The position numbers and the translations under genes are program-made. Positions 10,330 to 20,144 of a stretch of 64,000 nucleotides of DNA are shown here, piece by piece. Source of the DNA: Takakia lepidozioides. Lineage: Eukaryota; Streptophyta; Takakiopsida; Takakiales; Takakiaceae. The notes below the pieces were generated by a model, which saw nothing but the letters and a program-made list of their open reading frames with translations, did no database searches and was not told the origin of the DNA. The DNA is taken from NCBI GenBank assembly GCA_030704615.1, contig CM060731.1, forward strand, positions 35,898,001-35,962,000. The letters run 5' to 3'. Within the stretch, counting starts at the first letter, position 1. Every line of letters begins with the position of its first letter.

Positions 10330-13053
10330 TCACCAATACTCTTCCTCTTGGTTGAGACGTTGAAACAACATCACGGTGCAAAGCAGAACAAAAAATGCTG
10401 AAAACTCAATCATCATGGCACCAAACTGTATGAGCCCCGCATGGTGCAGGATGGCTGGGATAGCAATGCTTCCCACTGCTGAAAACCCTGTCAAAAACAT
10501 AGCTGCATCTGACCAGCTGTACCATCGGACACAATAAATACGTCAGAACCTGAATTCGTCAATTAGCCACTAATACAACATTGTCACAGCTTGGACCTGT
10601 TATCAAACCAAAAGCATTCCTTCTGCAAGTGTGAGACAGGGAGCCCCTAGACAGATGGCAAAGCTCCTGGGTTACTCCATCAGTGATGAGACCGACTGGT
10701 ACTCAGCCTTCTGCTGGTCCAGCACAAATTAGCTCAGTTAGATGAAGAATAATACTACAGCAGTTTCTTTGGAACAAATCTGACCGAGGCAACACGCAGA
10801 CCGAAAATGGAATGAGACGTGTAGCTTATTCGAATGGTCTAAGCATTCTGGACACCAAGATTCAGGTCATGTTCTTGCTAGCCAAAGGAGGCAAAGCTTC
10901 AAGAAGTAAAACATTGGCATCTGCACCACTAGCTGCCCTCCCTAAGATGGGCTGCTCAAAGGATAGCATGAACGGTTGGCGGGCCACTTTGGTAGGTATG
11001 GAGTAACATCAGACCTTAGCTCATTGAAATTCGGGCTTACAGCTATGTCAGGGCAGGAAACGCTGGATCATCCAGGACAAAAAGCGGCCGGAGTGGTTTG
11101 TTACAATCAGTTACCCCATGGACCTCTACCCGAGCAACACAGAAACTGGGACAAATTGCTCAGAACTATTCCACATTATTAGACAAACACTTTAAGATGT
11201 AGTGGCTTGGGTGCTGCTGCGGTCTTCATTATCGGTTTCAGGCCATCATCTACATGATGCAAGCTGCCAAAGATGGCTTGCACTGGCAAATTCATGTGCC
11301 TGCCCACAACACTTCAAGCTTGAAAGTCCCCACCTGGTCCACTTCCCTTGCAAAAGGAAGTAAGAATCTTAATATAGTTTCCATGTAAGGGACTCATCAG
11401 CTGCCAATTACCTGCCCCTGAGGAAATGGTGAGTGGGAATAGTTTCAGAATGAGATTCTCTCAATTGGCAGATGTCCATTTGAAGAACGTGATCCTGTAG
11501 ACTGGTTTTGGAGAACACATACAGCTTGGGAGAGCATTTCAGAAAGGGGGTGACTGAAAACCAAAATTCGCCCCTTTCAAAACCTCTGCCAAGCTCACTT
11601 ACAACATGCAACATAGCTCACCACTCTCTCTGGCAGGACCTTGACTTGGGCAATCTGTTCGGCCATCTGGAAGAGCCTATGATCCCTAGCAAGGCCGAGC
11701 AAAATAAGCACCCATCTTCAGCGAATTTCCACAGCTTCCTGCCACTAAGGTGATGAAGCCGCTCCCTCAGGATCTACAGCAGTTGGATTCCCATACTAAA
11801 TTGTTGCCCTTGACCTCTCTAACCAGAAGTTGGAAATGGCATATCTGGAAAGCATGACAGCCGGGTAATGCAAAACACTAGGGCCAACCAACAGAAATTG
11901 AGTGGAATTTGGTGCCAGGAGAGGGATATTCTGCCACAAGCTCTCGCGAGCACAAACATGGACATGGTCAAGGATGGTGTTTTGTCACAAGCTGGCCAAG
12001 TAAACTCTCTCCAAGGTTAACTTTACCAGGCTTTCTTGATTTTGTAATCTTTGGTGTTCTGTGCCTATTCTGGACGATTCGGCTCATTGTAGGCCCCCTG
12101 CCTCTTCTGCCTTTCAGTACGGCTGTTCTATGAGGCAGTTAGCTTCACCACTCAGAACCGCACTAGGAACTTTCTTCGGTTGTACCTGGATGGCATTTCT
12201 TGACTTGCCAAGGTTGTGATTAAGGTTTCTGGTTGATGAAGTTCGGTCAAGGGTGCCTCCACTTAACACCGCCTCCACCAGAGATAAGAAGGGGTGAGGA
12301 TCTAATGCATCCAAAAAGTAAGGTATGGGCATTCAAAATACCAAAAAGGTAATGTTTGGGTACTCACTCATTGCCATCATTGCCGGCAGAGATGAAGTCC
12401 GTAGAACTTCCACCACCAAAAAACAAGCATGGCATTGGCACCATTACATACATAAGAGCTGCAAGGACAACAGTCATCGTCAATTTAGTACTTCTTGGGG
12501 CTTCTTTAAACAATACCAAGTTGAGGACTCCCCTCACCAAATTGGACTTTTCTCATATCAATGATTTTCTCCTCCCCTCTTTGTTCCTCTTGAGCGTCAC
12601 CCAACAAGAAAGGATACATCCAGTGGGGACAACCACTACGGCATCCCAGTATACAAGACTCCTAAATAAAATTTGGGTGCTCCATCAGAACCTGGTAGGC
12701 AGGTCTATGCCACATTGTTAGGCAGAGGATGGTGAACATGAGATATCACCCTCTCACACTCTAGTGCTTAAGGCTCGCAGGTAGAGTCATACCTGTAAGC
12801 ATAGGCCACCAGTTATTGTACAGAGCACATCCCTGTGTAACAACCCACAGTCTCAAATATGAGCCAGTACAACCAACAATTACTATGGAACTGCGCCCCA
12901 AGCTAATGGTAACGCACTTTACAATGTGAAATGAAGAGAGGAGAAAAGATCACATACCAGGATTTGCAAGAGAATACCCACAGAGAATAAAAACGCCAAT
13001 CCAGCCAGCCTGCATGGGTGCAAGCAATGTGAGAAAACTTCCCAGTTTGCCAT
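10330..13053 (-). CDS. VPS55: Vacuolar protein sorting protein 55 (VPS55) homolog
   Basis: Exons are 13053-12958, 12832-12793, 12458-12368 and 10516-10330, all GT-AG and in phase, giving 137 residues. Plant VPS55 is about 140. The order of family signatures is intact: LAGLAFLFSVGILLQIL, GCALYNNWWPML, VMVPMPCLFFGGGSS, and GFSAVGSIAIPAILHHAG, ending FQRLNQEEEYW. VPS55 is a small four-helix membrane protein of endosomes that acts with VPS68 in traffic from the late endosome to the vacuole; the four hydrophobic segments are visible. The third intron is about 1.85 kb. The N-terminus MANWEVFSHCLHPCR is read straight from exon 1 and fits the expected length. A CAG acceptor at 13010 leaves open that the true first exon is farther upstream. 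Confidence 0.88.
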
Positions 13054-13062
13054 GGTGACCCT

Positions 13063-14540
13063 TCAATCTTCCCCCACCTCTAAAGAATCCTTCTTGCTTG
13101 GCCTGGGCTGGACTAACTCACACTGCTCTTCAAACCACACATTGTCCATGGTTATGATGATGCATCCCCAGAGTCGCCACATGTAATCAAAACACAAACA
13201 CACACCAATGAAACAGGACGTTAGTATCATGTTTAGTTTGTCTGATCTTGCCCTGCCCACAGTTACAAGCAAGGCTGACTGACTGTTTCCGGACAAACAG
13301 TGACTGCATACGGCCATCTCCAAGTCAGATCAAACATCAGGGAGCAGTTGCAGGCTGCTGGCATGGTGATTTAGACACCAATTTTATCAATTTGTGTGGA
13401 TTACCTGGATTTAAAACACAAACATTAGTTCATTAGCCACAGACAAACTTTCGCCCCTGGAATCCAAACTTCTCAAACCTCCACTTATATCTCTTGGCTC
13501 AATTACCAAACATGGACATGGACCTATGATTTTGCTTCACTAGGTCGGACAATCGCTATCAATCAGCGAAATCAATCGGGTTGCTTAAAAATTACCGTCA
13601 AAGGCTAGATCCCCCACATCTGTGCAGAAGCCTGGGGCTGAGGAACCCATAGGTTCTGGTCCAAAGTGATTGGAAGTGCTAACATGTGGACAGCAGTAAT
13701 ATATAGCCCAAAACTTGAAGATGTTGTCTGACACATCTGTTTCAATGAAATTAATCCCAGACAAGGCTGCACCGTCTCCATTCCCACTACTGTCCACCCC
13801 CTTCCCCCAAAAGGAAGATTACTATCCGAACCTTGCACTGAGAGTGTATACATGCAGATCCAAAGGGGCATATGAATCTGGGGATTGGATAACAAACTAA
13901 AGTGTACATGGACATTGAAGACATTTATGTGCCTATCAGGTCCTTGGCCTGTTCACAATACCCTCTCTCCCTCTCCCTTGCCCCTAGCTTTTCCTCCTAA
14001 TTCTCTCCTTTCTGAAGCTAGGCACATGTGTGTGTTGCGCATTGCAGTGTGGTTATCAACAGCCCTTTCTGGTACGATGAAAAATGTCAGCTCTTAATCA
14101 ATTCCATGAAACCATATTGTGGTCGGCTGTACACAGCCTTTGATTTCCATACCATGGTCGAAAAACCTCAGTCCGGTTCCCGTTCATCTCCAGGGGAAGA
14201 ACTCTCAAGGAACCATAGCCAACGTTCACAGGATTTGTTCACTGACTACAGCATCTATTTCCCGCACACTTATTATGCCAGGAATCTTCTTTTCTTTGGG
14301 CCCATAGCGTTCCAAGCCTACCAGAGGCCCTGATAGTCAAGTGGCTCCGAAGATAACAATACTTATACGTGTTCTTACCTTGATGGGGACAAGCCACGCC
14401 AGAACACATTCTTGTTTAAGATGGGGCTCTTCATCTCGGACAGAAATAATTGGTAGGAAGGGTCAGGATCTCCCCATAGCTTCAACAACTCCACATCTTC
14501 GCAACTGAGAGACTCCTTAGAAAATTCAGCTCCAAATTAC
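13063..14540 (-). CDS. Unidentified minus-strand gene, partial exon model
   Basis: Three protein-like blocks lie on the minus strand just upstream of VPS55. Block one (about 14535-14379) reads CEDVELLKLWGDPDPSYQLF and NKNVFWRGLSPSR and ends at a strong GTAAGA donor. Block two (about 13789-13596) reads GDGAALSGINFIETDVSDN and ends at a GTAATT donor; its acceptor is in phase with block one. Block three ends at 13063 and reads MDNVWFEEQCELVQPRPSKK. The junction from block two to block three is not resolved. I do not recognise the family. It could be an intact gene with further exons or a decaying copy. Confidence 0.33.
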
Positions 14541-15879
14541 ATATCAAATTCATCTCAAGATCCCCTCCCCATGAATGTTCGCATAGCACGACGGCTTTGA
14601 CATAAACTCCGACTTAGTCACAACAGCGAAGAGAGCACCAGAATGGGGGTTGAGGCTTACCCTGAAAAGACAAGGCCATGGCTGTCTGCGACTTGATGGA
14701 GATGACAACACTTGATGAACAAACCGAAACCAAATCCCAAATGCTAGGGACGCAGAGAGTGATAGAATGTACTCATAAGGCGTTGTTTGCAGAGTGTGAG
14801 AGAGAGTGTGACAGTCGAAAACAGGAACATCTGCAATTCTGCATGTGGGTCGGACGGTCGGACCCTGCAAGGGTGACCGCAGCAGGGGGCAGGATCCTGC
14901 CCACGATGAAAAAAGAAATCTGACACACCTTTGAAGTCAAGAGCAGCAGAATCTAGGTTGGGTCAGCCAGAAACAAATACATTTTATCTTCAGAATAGGG
15001 CAGCGGGGGTCTCATCTATAGTCTACAGCTAGAGGAGCTTTGAAGTTTGAAGTAGGAAGAAGAGAAAACTTCCAGTACTTTTCTCAATCCTGTCCTATTT
15101 GCTGGCGTACATGTGTGCTACAAACAGAACTCATAAAGCTTGTTTCTCTCTTGGGGGCAGAGAAGATGAGGTGGAGATGAATTCTCCTTACACCCACGTT
15201 TGAGTGATAGCATTGATTCCATTGTTGGGCTCTTGCTTTCCGCTTCCTCTAACTTAAGCTCCATTACAGTCACAGGGGTAGAAAAGAGAGGGATGGTAGT
15301 GGGCTTCACCGATCTCCTGCGAGCACTGGTACCCAAGGCCCTACGTTGTCATTGCGGTGAACCGGCCGGGCACCTTTCATCATGCAGCATGAAGTGGCAA
15401 GCTGTGGAGCGGAAGTGGGTGTGCCGCTTGACCATGCGAGGTCGGAGACCCTTGGCAGGGATGGCTATGACGCCTCCCCAGCCTCTATGGGAAGCAAAGA
15501 GAGGTATAGACATGTAACTCCTTTGCATTCTCCTGGGTCTCTTAGCTGTGTGAGTCGGAGCGATACAGGGGCTCCTGGCGGGACCAAAGTCAAATAATTT
15601 CACTGTGTGTAATACAGGAGTGCAATCAACATTACTTAGCTGCGTCAGTATCTGCTGAAGGATCCAAATGAGAGGGAGAGAGAAAGAGAGAGATTTAGGG
15701 AAAGAGTTACAGTACTTGTATTGTTTACTGGAGGTGATCGCCCCTGTGACATACCAAGTTTTGGGTAAAATACACACCAGGGTTTTCCTAGGGAGCTGGC
15801 ACATATACATCTTTAAGCACCAGAACTCCTCATTAGAGCAATCAAAAGCTGGCGAATTTTTCATGTTCCTTCGTTTCTT
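14541..15879. other. Unresolved region between the minus-strand gene and the OSB-like locus
   Basis: A stretch at 14758-14795 (ATAGAATGTACTCATAA) matches one at 7229-7245, inside intron 3 of the SPRTN-like gene, so a dispersed repeat is present. A minus-strand frame at 15336-15118 (STPVTVMELKLEEAESKSPT) looks somewhat protein-like but has no recognisable family. Upstream exons of the OSB-like gene may also lie here, but I could not find its OB fold. Confidence 0.25.
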
Positions 15880-17022
15880 GCATGCAGGGCAAGCAATGAG
15901 CAAAGAACAGCTCTGGCTGGAGTTCTTGTCGTATCCTTCACAGTGGTGGGACAACGCGTTTTGTAAGGTGTGACACCTTCACTTAGGATGTTGGAGAGTT
16001 TGTCAAGGAGGGCTTGGCTCTAGATCGTAGAAAAAATCAAAAGTGGTTCTTACTATGGCCCTTCGAGGTTCTTGCATGTTATCTGAAACAATTCCCTGGA
16101 ACTTTGGCTGTTGTAGCCTGGTTTAGGCAAGGCTGTAGTTGAAGCTAAGACTATTCAGCTGCCCTGTGGTGGTTTTCCCAGAAAAATTCAAGGGCAGCAG
16201 TTCAGACATAAGACCCTTCTTCCATACAAGGTCAAACACTATCCGGTGATGGTCCAGGTTAACACTTGCTGTGGACTGAGATGAGTCTCAGCCTGGCTTG
16301 CAGGGTGGCCTTGGCCACGACACTCCTTGCTATTATCAACATCTGAATACCAAGAAAAATTGCAGATGTTATCCAAAGCCACACTAGCTCTCACCAATAG
16401 AGACTGAGTCAGTCAAAAGCTGGCAAAGTTCTCATGTTTTTGCAGTTCTTACGTGCAGTTCAAGCAATGAGTGAAGAGCATGTCATCTCAGATCCTTCAC
16501 AATGGTGGGACGACAGGTTGGATAAGGTGAGGCCACCTTCATTCAGGATGTACAGTTTGTAGAAGAATGAAGATCTTTTGTGAACTGGATTGTCTCCAGT
16601 TGCTTAGTATAATGACAATTTTAAGCAAAAGCAGTTCTCCCTGTTTCTATCAGTAGGCTGGTTATAAGAAAGATGCTTGGAGCTTTGCTGTTTATAGGTG
16701 AGGCTGTGGTCAAAGTCATATGCTGCTTATCTGCCCACTGGGGTTTTTGTAGAAAATTCAAAGACCATCAGATTTCAGACAAGGATGCTCAAAGGAGGTC
16801 ATTTTGATTGAGAGTTCGTTGACCCCTCCGTGGGTGAAAGCTGAGCGAGCTGCCATCACAATCGGTCAAGCACAAACCAGTGTGGATCTACACCATGGAG
16901 CTTCAAGCAGAGAATACAAAAGGTAGTGTTTTGGTGATGATTTAAGATTTCAGACAAAATTGGAACTGTTTGTTCTTGCAGTCGATGACTGGAGCCTTAA
17001 GTTTGACTGCAAAGATTTGTAA
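15880..17022 (+). CDS. OSB-like gene fragment with duplicated PDF-motif exon, possibly decayed
   Basis: Two exons carry the PDF-type motif of plant organellar single-stranded DNA-binding (OSB) proteins. The first, from about 15890 to 15967, reads SKEQLWLEFLSYPSQWWDN and ends at a GTGTGA donor. The second, from about 16466 to 16526, reads ISDPSQWWDDRLDK before GTGAGG. Downstream, KFKDHQ and TPPWVKAERAAI resemble the following DFKHK and PPWV elements. OSB proteins bind single-stranded DNA in mitochondria or plastids and limit recombination. The N-terminal OB fold was not found, the linker after the second motif meets a stop in the frame I followed, and the region is a tandem duplication of about 576 bp. 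A pseudogene or an incompletely resolved multi-exon gene are both possible. Confidence 0.42.
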
Positions 17023-17045
17023 CTAAGAGTTTTGAGTCATGCAGG

Positions 17046-19268
17046 ATGCCAGGGTTAAATCAGGCACAGTTTTTTTACTCCAGCAGCTCCGCCGTAATTA
17101 CTGCTTTCGAAAGAGGACCAACAGAAGGAGTCACTAAGATTTCTTCTGCCACTTGTGAGGATGTGAGAAAACTATGTAAGGCAGGACAACTGAAAGAAGC
17201 ACTGCACATTTTGTACGAAGGAGGCATTAGAGCGGACTTCAATACTTATTTCTGTCTTATGCAGGAGTGCATCAAAACTAAAGATCCAGAGACAGGAAAG
17301 CGGGTGCATGCCCATATTCTCCAACGAGGGTTTGAGCCAGGAATCTTTCTGCTCAATACCCTCGTCAACATGTATGCTAAGTGTGGGAAGGTGGTGGATG
17401 CTCGACTAGTATTTGACAAAATGCCTGAACGAGATGTGTTTACGTGGACTACAATGATGGCCGGATACTCTCAGCATGGATGTGGTAGGGAGGCTTTGGA
17501 GATCTATGAGAAAATGATTCAGGAAGGGGTGACTCCCAACGAGGTCACATTCACCTGTGCTCTCAATGCCTGTGCCAGCCTAGGAGCCCTGGAAAAGGGC
17601 AAAGACGTCCATACTAACATCATCAAAGCTGGAATTACACCAGACATCATCCTGGAGACTGCCCTTGTTGATATGTATGCCAAATGCAGAGGCATGAAAG
17701 ATGCCCGCCAAGTGTTTGATAATATGGCTAGACGAAATGTGGTTTCGTGGAGTGCCATGATCGCAGGATATGTGCACCATGGGTGTGGTAGGGAGGCTTT
17801 GGACATATATGACCAAATGATACGAAAAGGAGTAACGCCCAACCATGTCACATTTATTGGCATCCTCAATGCATGTGCCAGCCTAGCAGCCTTGAAAAAA
17901 GGCAAAGAGGTTCATGCCGACATCATGAAGGCTGGAATTGGACCATACATAAATTTGGAGAATACCCTTGTTGATATGTATGCCAAGTGCGATAGCATAA
18001 AGGATGCACAGCAAGTGTTCGATAATATGGTTAAACGAAATGTGGTCTCATGGAATGCTATTATTGCAGGATACGCTCAGCATGGGTGTGGTAGGGGGGC
18101 TTTCAAGATGTATGACCAAATGATACGGGAAGGGGTTATGCCTGACAAGATCACATTTATTTGTATTCTTGATGCATGTGCTGGCCTGTCAGCCCTGGGA
18201 AAGGGCAAAGAGGTCCATGCTACAATCATCAAAGCTGAAATTGCATCATATATTAATTTGGAGAATGCACTCCTTAACATGTATGCTAAATGCGGGAGCA
18301 TGGAGGATGCGCGGGAAGTCTTTGACAATATGGCTAAACACGATGTAGTCTCTTGGAGTGTGATGATCGAAGGATATGGTCAGCATGGGTGTGGTAGGGA
18401 GGCCCTCCACCTATTTCAACAAATGCAGCAGGAAGGCTTGAAGCCGGATGGTATCACCTTTATATCTCTTCTCTCTGCCTGTAGCCATGGGGGCCTGGTT
18501 GATGAAGGTCGTCACTACTTTGATTCCATGAGTAGACATCATGGCCTCAGTCCTACAGTGGAACATTTTGGCTGCATGGTGGACGTTCTTGGTCGTGGAG
18601 GCCAATTGGATGAGGCAGAGGACTTCATCACAAAAATGCCAATCGAACCAGATGCTGGGGTGTGGGGGGCCTTGCTTGGTGCCTGCAGAATCCATGGTGA
18701 TGTGATGGTCGCAGAGCGTGCAGCCAAATGCATCCTGAAGTGGGATCCACAGCAGGCTTCAACTTATGTGCTCCTATCGAACATGTATGCTGCCACTGGC
18801 AGGTGGAATGACCAAGCAAAGGTAAGAAAAATGATGGAGGACAGAGGTGTCCAGAAGGAGCCAGGCTACAGCTCCATTGAGGTGGGCAAACAGGTGCATA
18901 TATTTGTATTAGGGGACAAATTGCATCCACGAATTGAGGAAATCCATGCAGAGCTGGAGAGGTTGTCTGGGCGGATGAAGGAGGCTGGGTATGTGCCTGA
19001 CACATGCTTTGCATTGCATGATGTGGAGGCGGAGCAGAAGGAGGTGTCTCTTTGCTACCACAGTGAGAAGCTAGCCGTTGCTTTTGGCCTCATCAGCATG
19101 TCCCCTGGGTTACCCATCCGGGTCATGAAGAACCTTCGGATCTGTCGTGACTGCCACACGGCCACCAAGTTTATCTCAAAAATTGTTGGGCGTGCAATTG
19201 TTGTGCGGGATGCCATCCGCTTCCACCACTTCCAAGCCGGGGTTTGTTCTTGTAGGGATTACTGGTAA
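17046..19268 (+). CDS. PPR-DYW protein, probable organellar RNA editing factor
   Basis: This is a single open frame of 740 residues without introns, starting at ATG 17046. Pentatricopeptide repeats of the P, L and S types run from about residue 45 to 540, including four near-identical triplets of about 101 residues (NMYAKCG, then VVSW or similar, then YDQMIREGV). An E region follows, then a PG box (PGYSSIEV) and a complete DYW cytidine deaminase domain. H672-S-E674 and C700-x-x-C703-H704 supply the zinc and catalytic residues, and the protein ends canonically in CRDYW. Such proteins bind one or a few organellar transcripts and convert specific C to U. The N-terminus (SSSSAVITAFERG) could be a short targeting peptide, but this is not clear. 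The gene follows the OSB-like locus by a few bases on the same strand. Confidence 0.95.
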   Translation: MPGLNQAQFFYSSSSAVITAFERGPTEGVTKISSATCEDVRKLCKAGQLKEALHILYEGGIRADFNTYFCLMQECIKTKDPETGKRVHAHILQRGFEPGIFLLNTLVNMYAKCGKVVDARLVFDKMPERDVFTWTTMMAGYSQHGCGREALEIYEKMIQEGVTPNEVTFTCALNACASLGALEKGKDVHTNIIKAGITPDIILETALVDMYAKCRGMKDARQVFDNMARRNVVSWSAMIAGYVHHGCGREALDIYDQMIRKGVTPNHVTFIGILNACASLAALKKGKEVHADIMKAGIGPYINLENTLVDMYAKCDSIKDAQQVFDNMVKRNVVSWNAIIAGYAQHGCGRGAFKMYDQMIREGVMPDKITFICILDACAGLSALGKGKEVHATIIKAEIASYINLENALLNMYAKCGSMEDAREVFDNMAKHDVVSWSVMIEGYGQHGCGREALHLFQQMQQEGLKPDGITFISLLSACSHGGLVDEGRHYFDSMSRHHGLSPTVEHFGCMVDVLGRGGQLDEAEDFITKMPIEPDAGVWGALLGACRIHGDVMVAERAAKCILKWDPQQASTYVLLSNMYAATGRWNDQAKVRKMMEDRGVQKEPGYSSIEVGKQVHIFVLGDKLHPRIEEIHAELERLSGRMKEAGYVPDTCFALHDVEAEQKEVSLCYHSEKLAVAFGLISMSPGLPIRVMKNLRICRDCHTATKFISKIVGRAIVVRDAIRFHHFQAGVCSCRDYW

Positions 19269-20144
19269 AACAAAGTAAGCATAACATGAAAGAAATCAAG
19301 GAAAGACGGCAAATGATGTTCCCACAGTGAAAGTAAGTGTTTGACTTACATGATCAGATGGACTACATAGATAATGAGAAGTTTGACTCATGAGGTCCAT
19401 ATTATCATTAGTATGGTATGTTGTCTCCTTCATTACTTCATCCTTCATCCTGCACGGCCGACATGATTGGCACACAAAGATGCATGTATTTTAATCAATC
19501 TGTATTTGTATCCCTTGGTTCCCGAAAACTACTGCAGGTATCTTGAATATGTATTCTACTGTGTGCAGGCAGAAGTTGCAGACTGGTTTGTTTGTTGCGA
19601 GAAGGAGCAATGCAACAGTGCAAGCAGCTTTCTCACATAGTGTCCATATTACTTTCTGAACTTTTTGGGTGGCTTGCAGCACCCATTCACATGGCTACCA
19701 CCAGCGACTCACCTAAATGCAGCCCTCTCTGTTAGGCCCACATGCTGGCGACATGTATAGTTAAGTTTTCGCTAGAGATCGAGGGGACGGTACTCACTCT
19801 GGCAATTGGCAGTTAGCTCCATCGACTTTATTGCTTTCAGGATGAGAATACCCTTTGTACAAGAAACATTTAGTTAAAAAAAGCAGGCGAGCTATGATCA
19901 ATTGATAGCTGAACCAGCTTGTAACAATTTCTAAAACTGATCACAATACATGGATTGTATCCAATGAAATCTGCGGCAACTTGGACCCTCTTGAGTCTTC
20001 CGGTGGTTTAGAGTACTGTAACCAATAGCCTGCAATTTTTACCGACTACTAGAACGTCCAGGATAGTATAATCTCAGGGCTCTGTTGCATGTGAAGTCTT
20101 AACAGTTCAGAGGATCAAAGGCTGTATACTAACTGAGCTGAAGT
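19269..20144. other. Convergent intergenic region between PPR-DYW and P450
   Basis: The 3' ends of the plus-strand PPR gene and the minus-strand P450 gene face each other here. I see no further coding sequence and no repeat boundary. Confidence 0.4.

Noticed and set aside
15349-15954. 201-codon minus-strand open frame
   Set aside because: It is antisense to the PDF-motif exon on the plus strand, whose SQWWDN motif and splice sites are far more specific.
17519-19014. Minus-strand frames of up to 128 codons
   Set aside because: They are the reverse of the PPR repeats and repeat with the same period.
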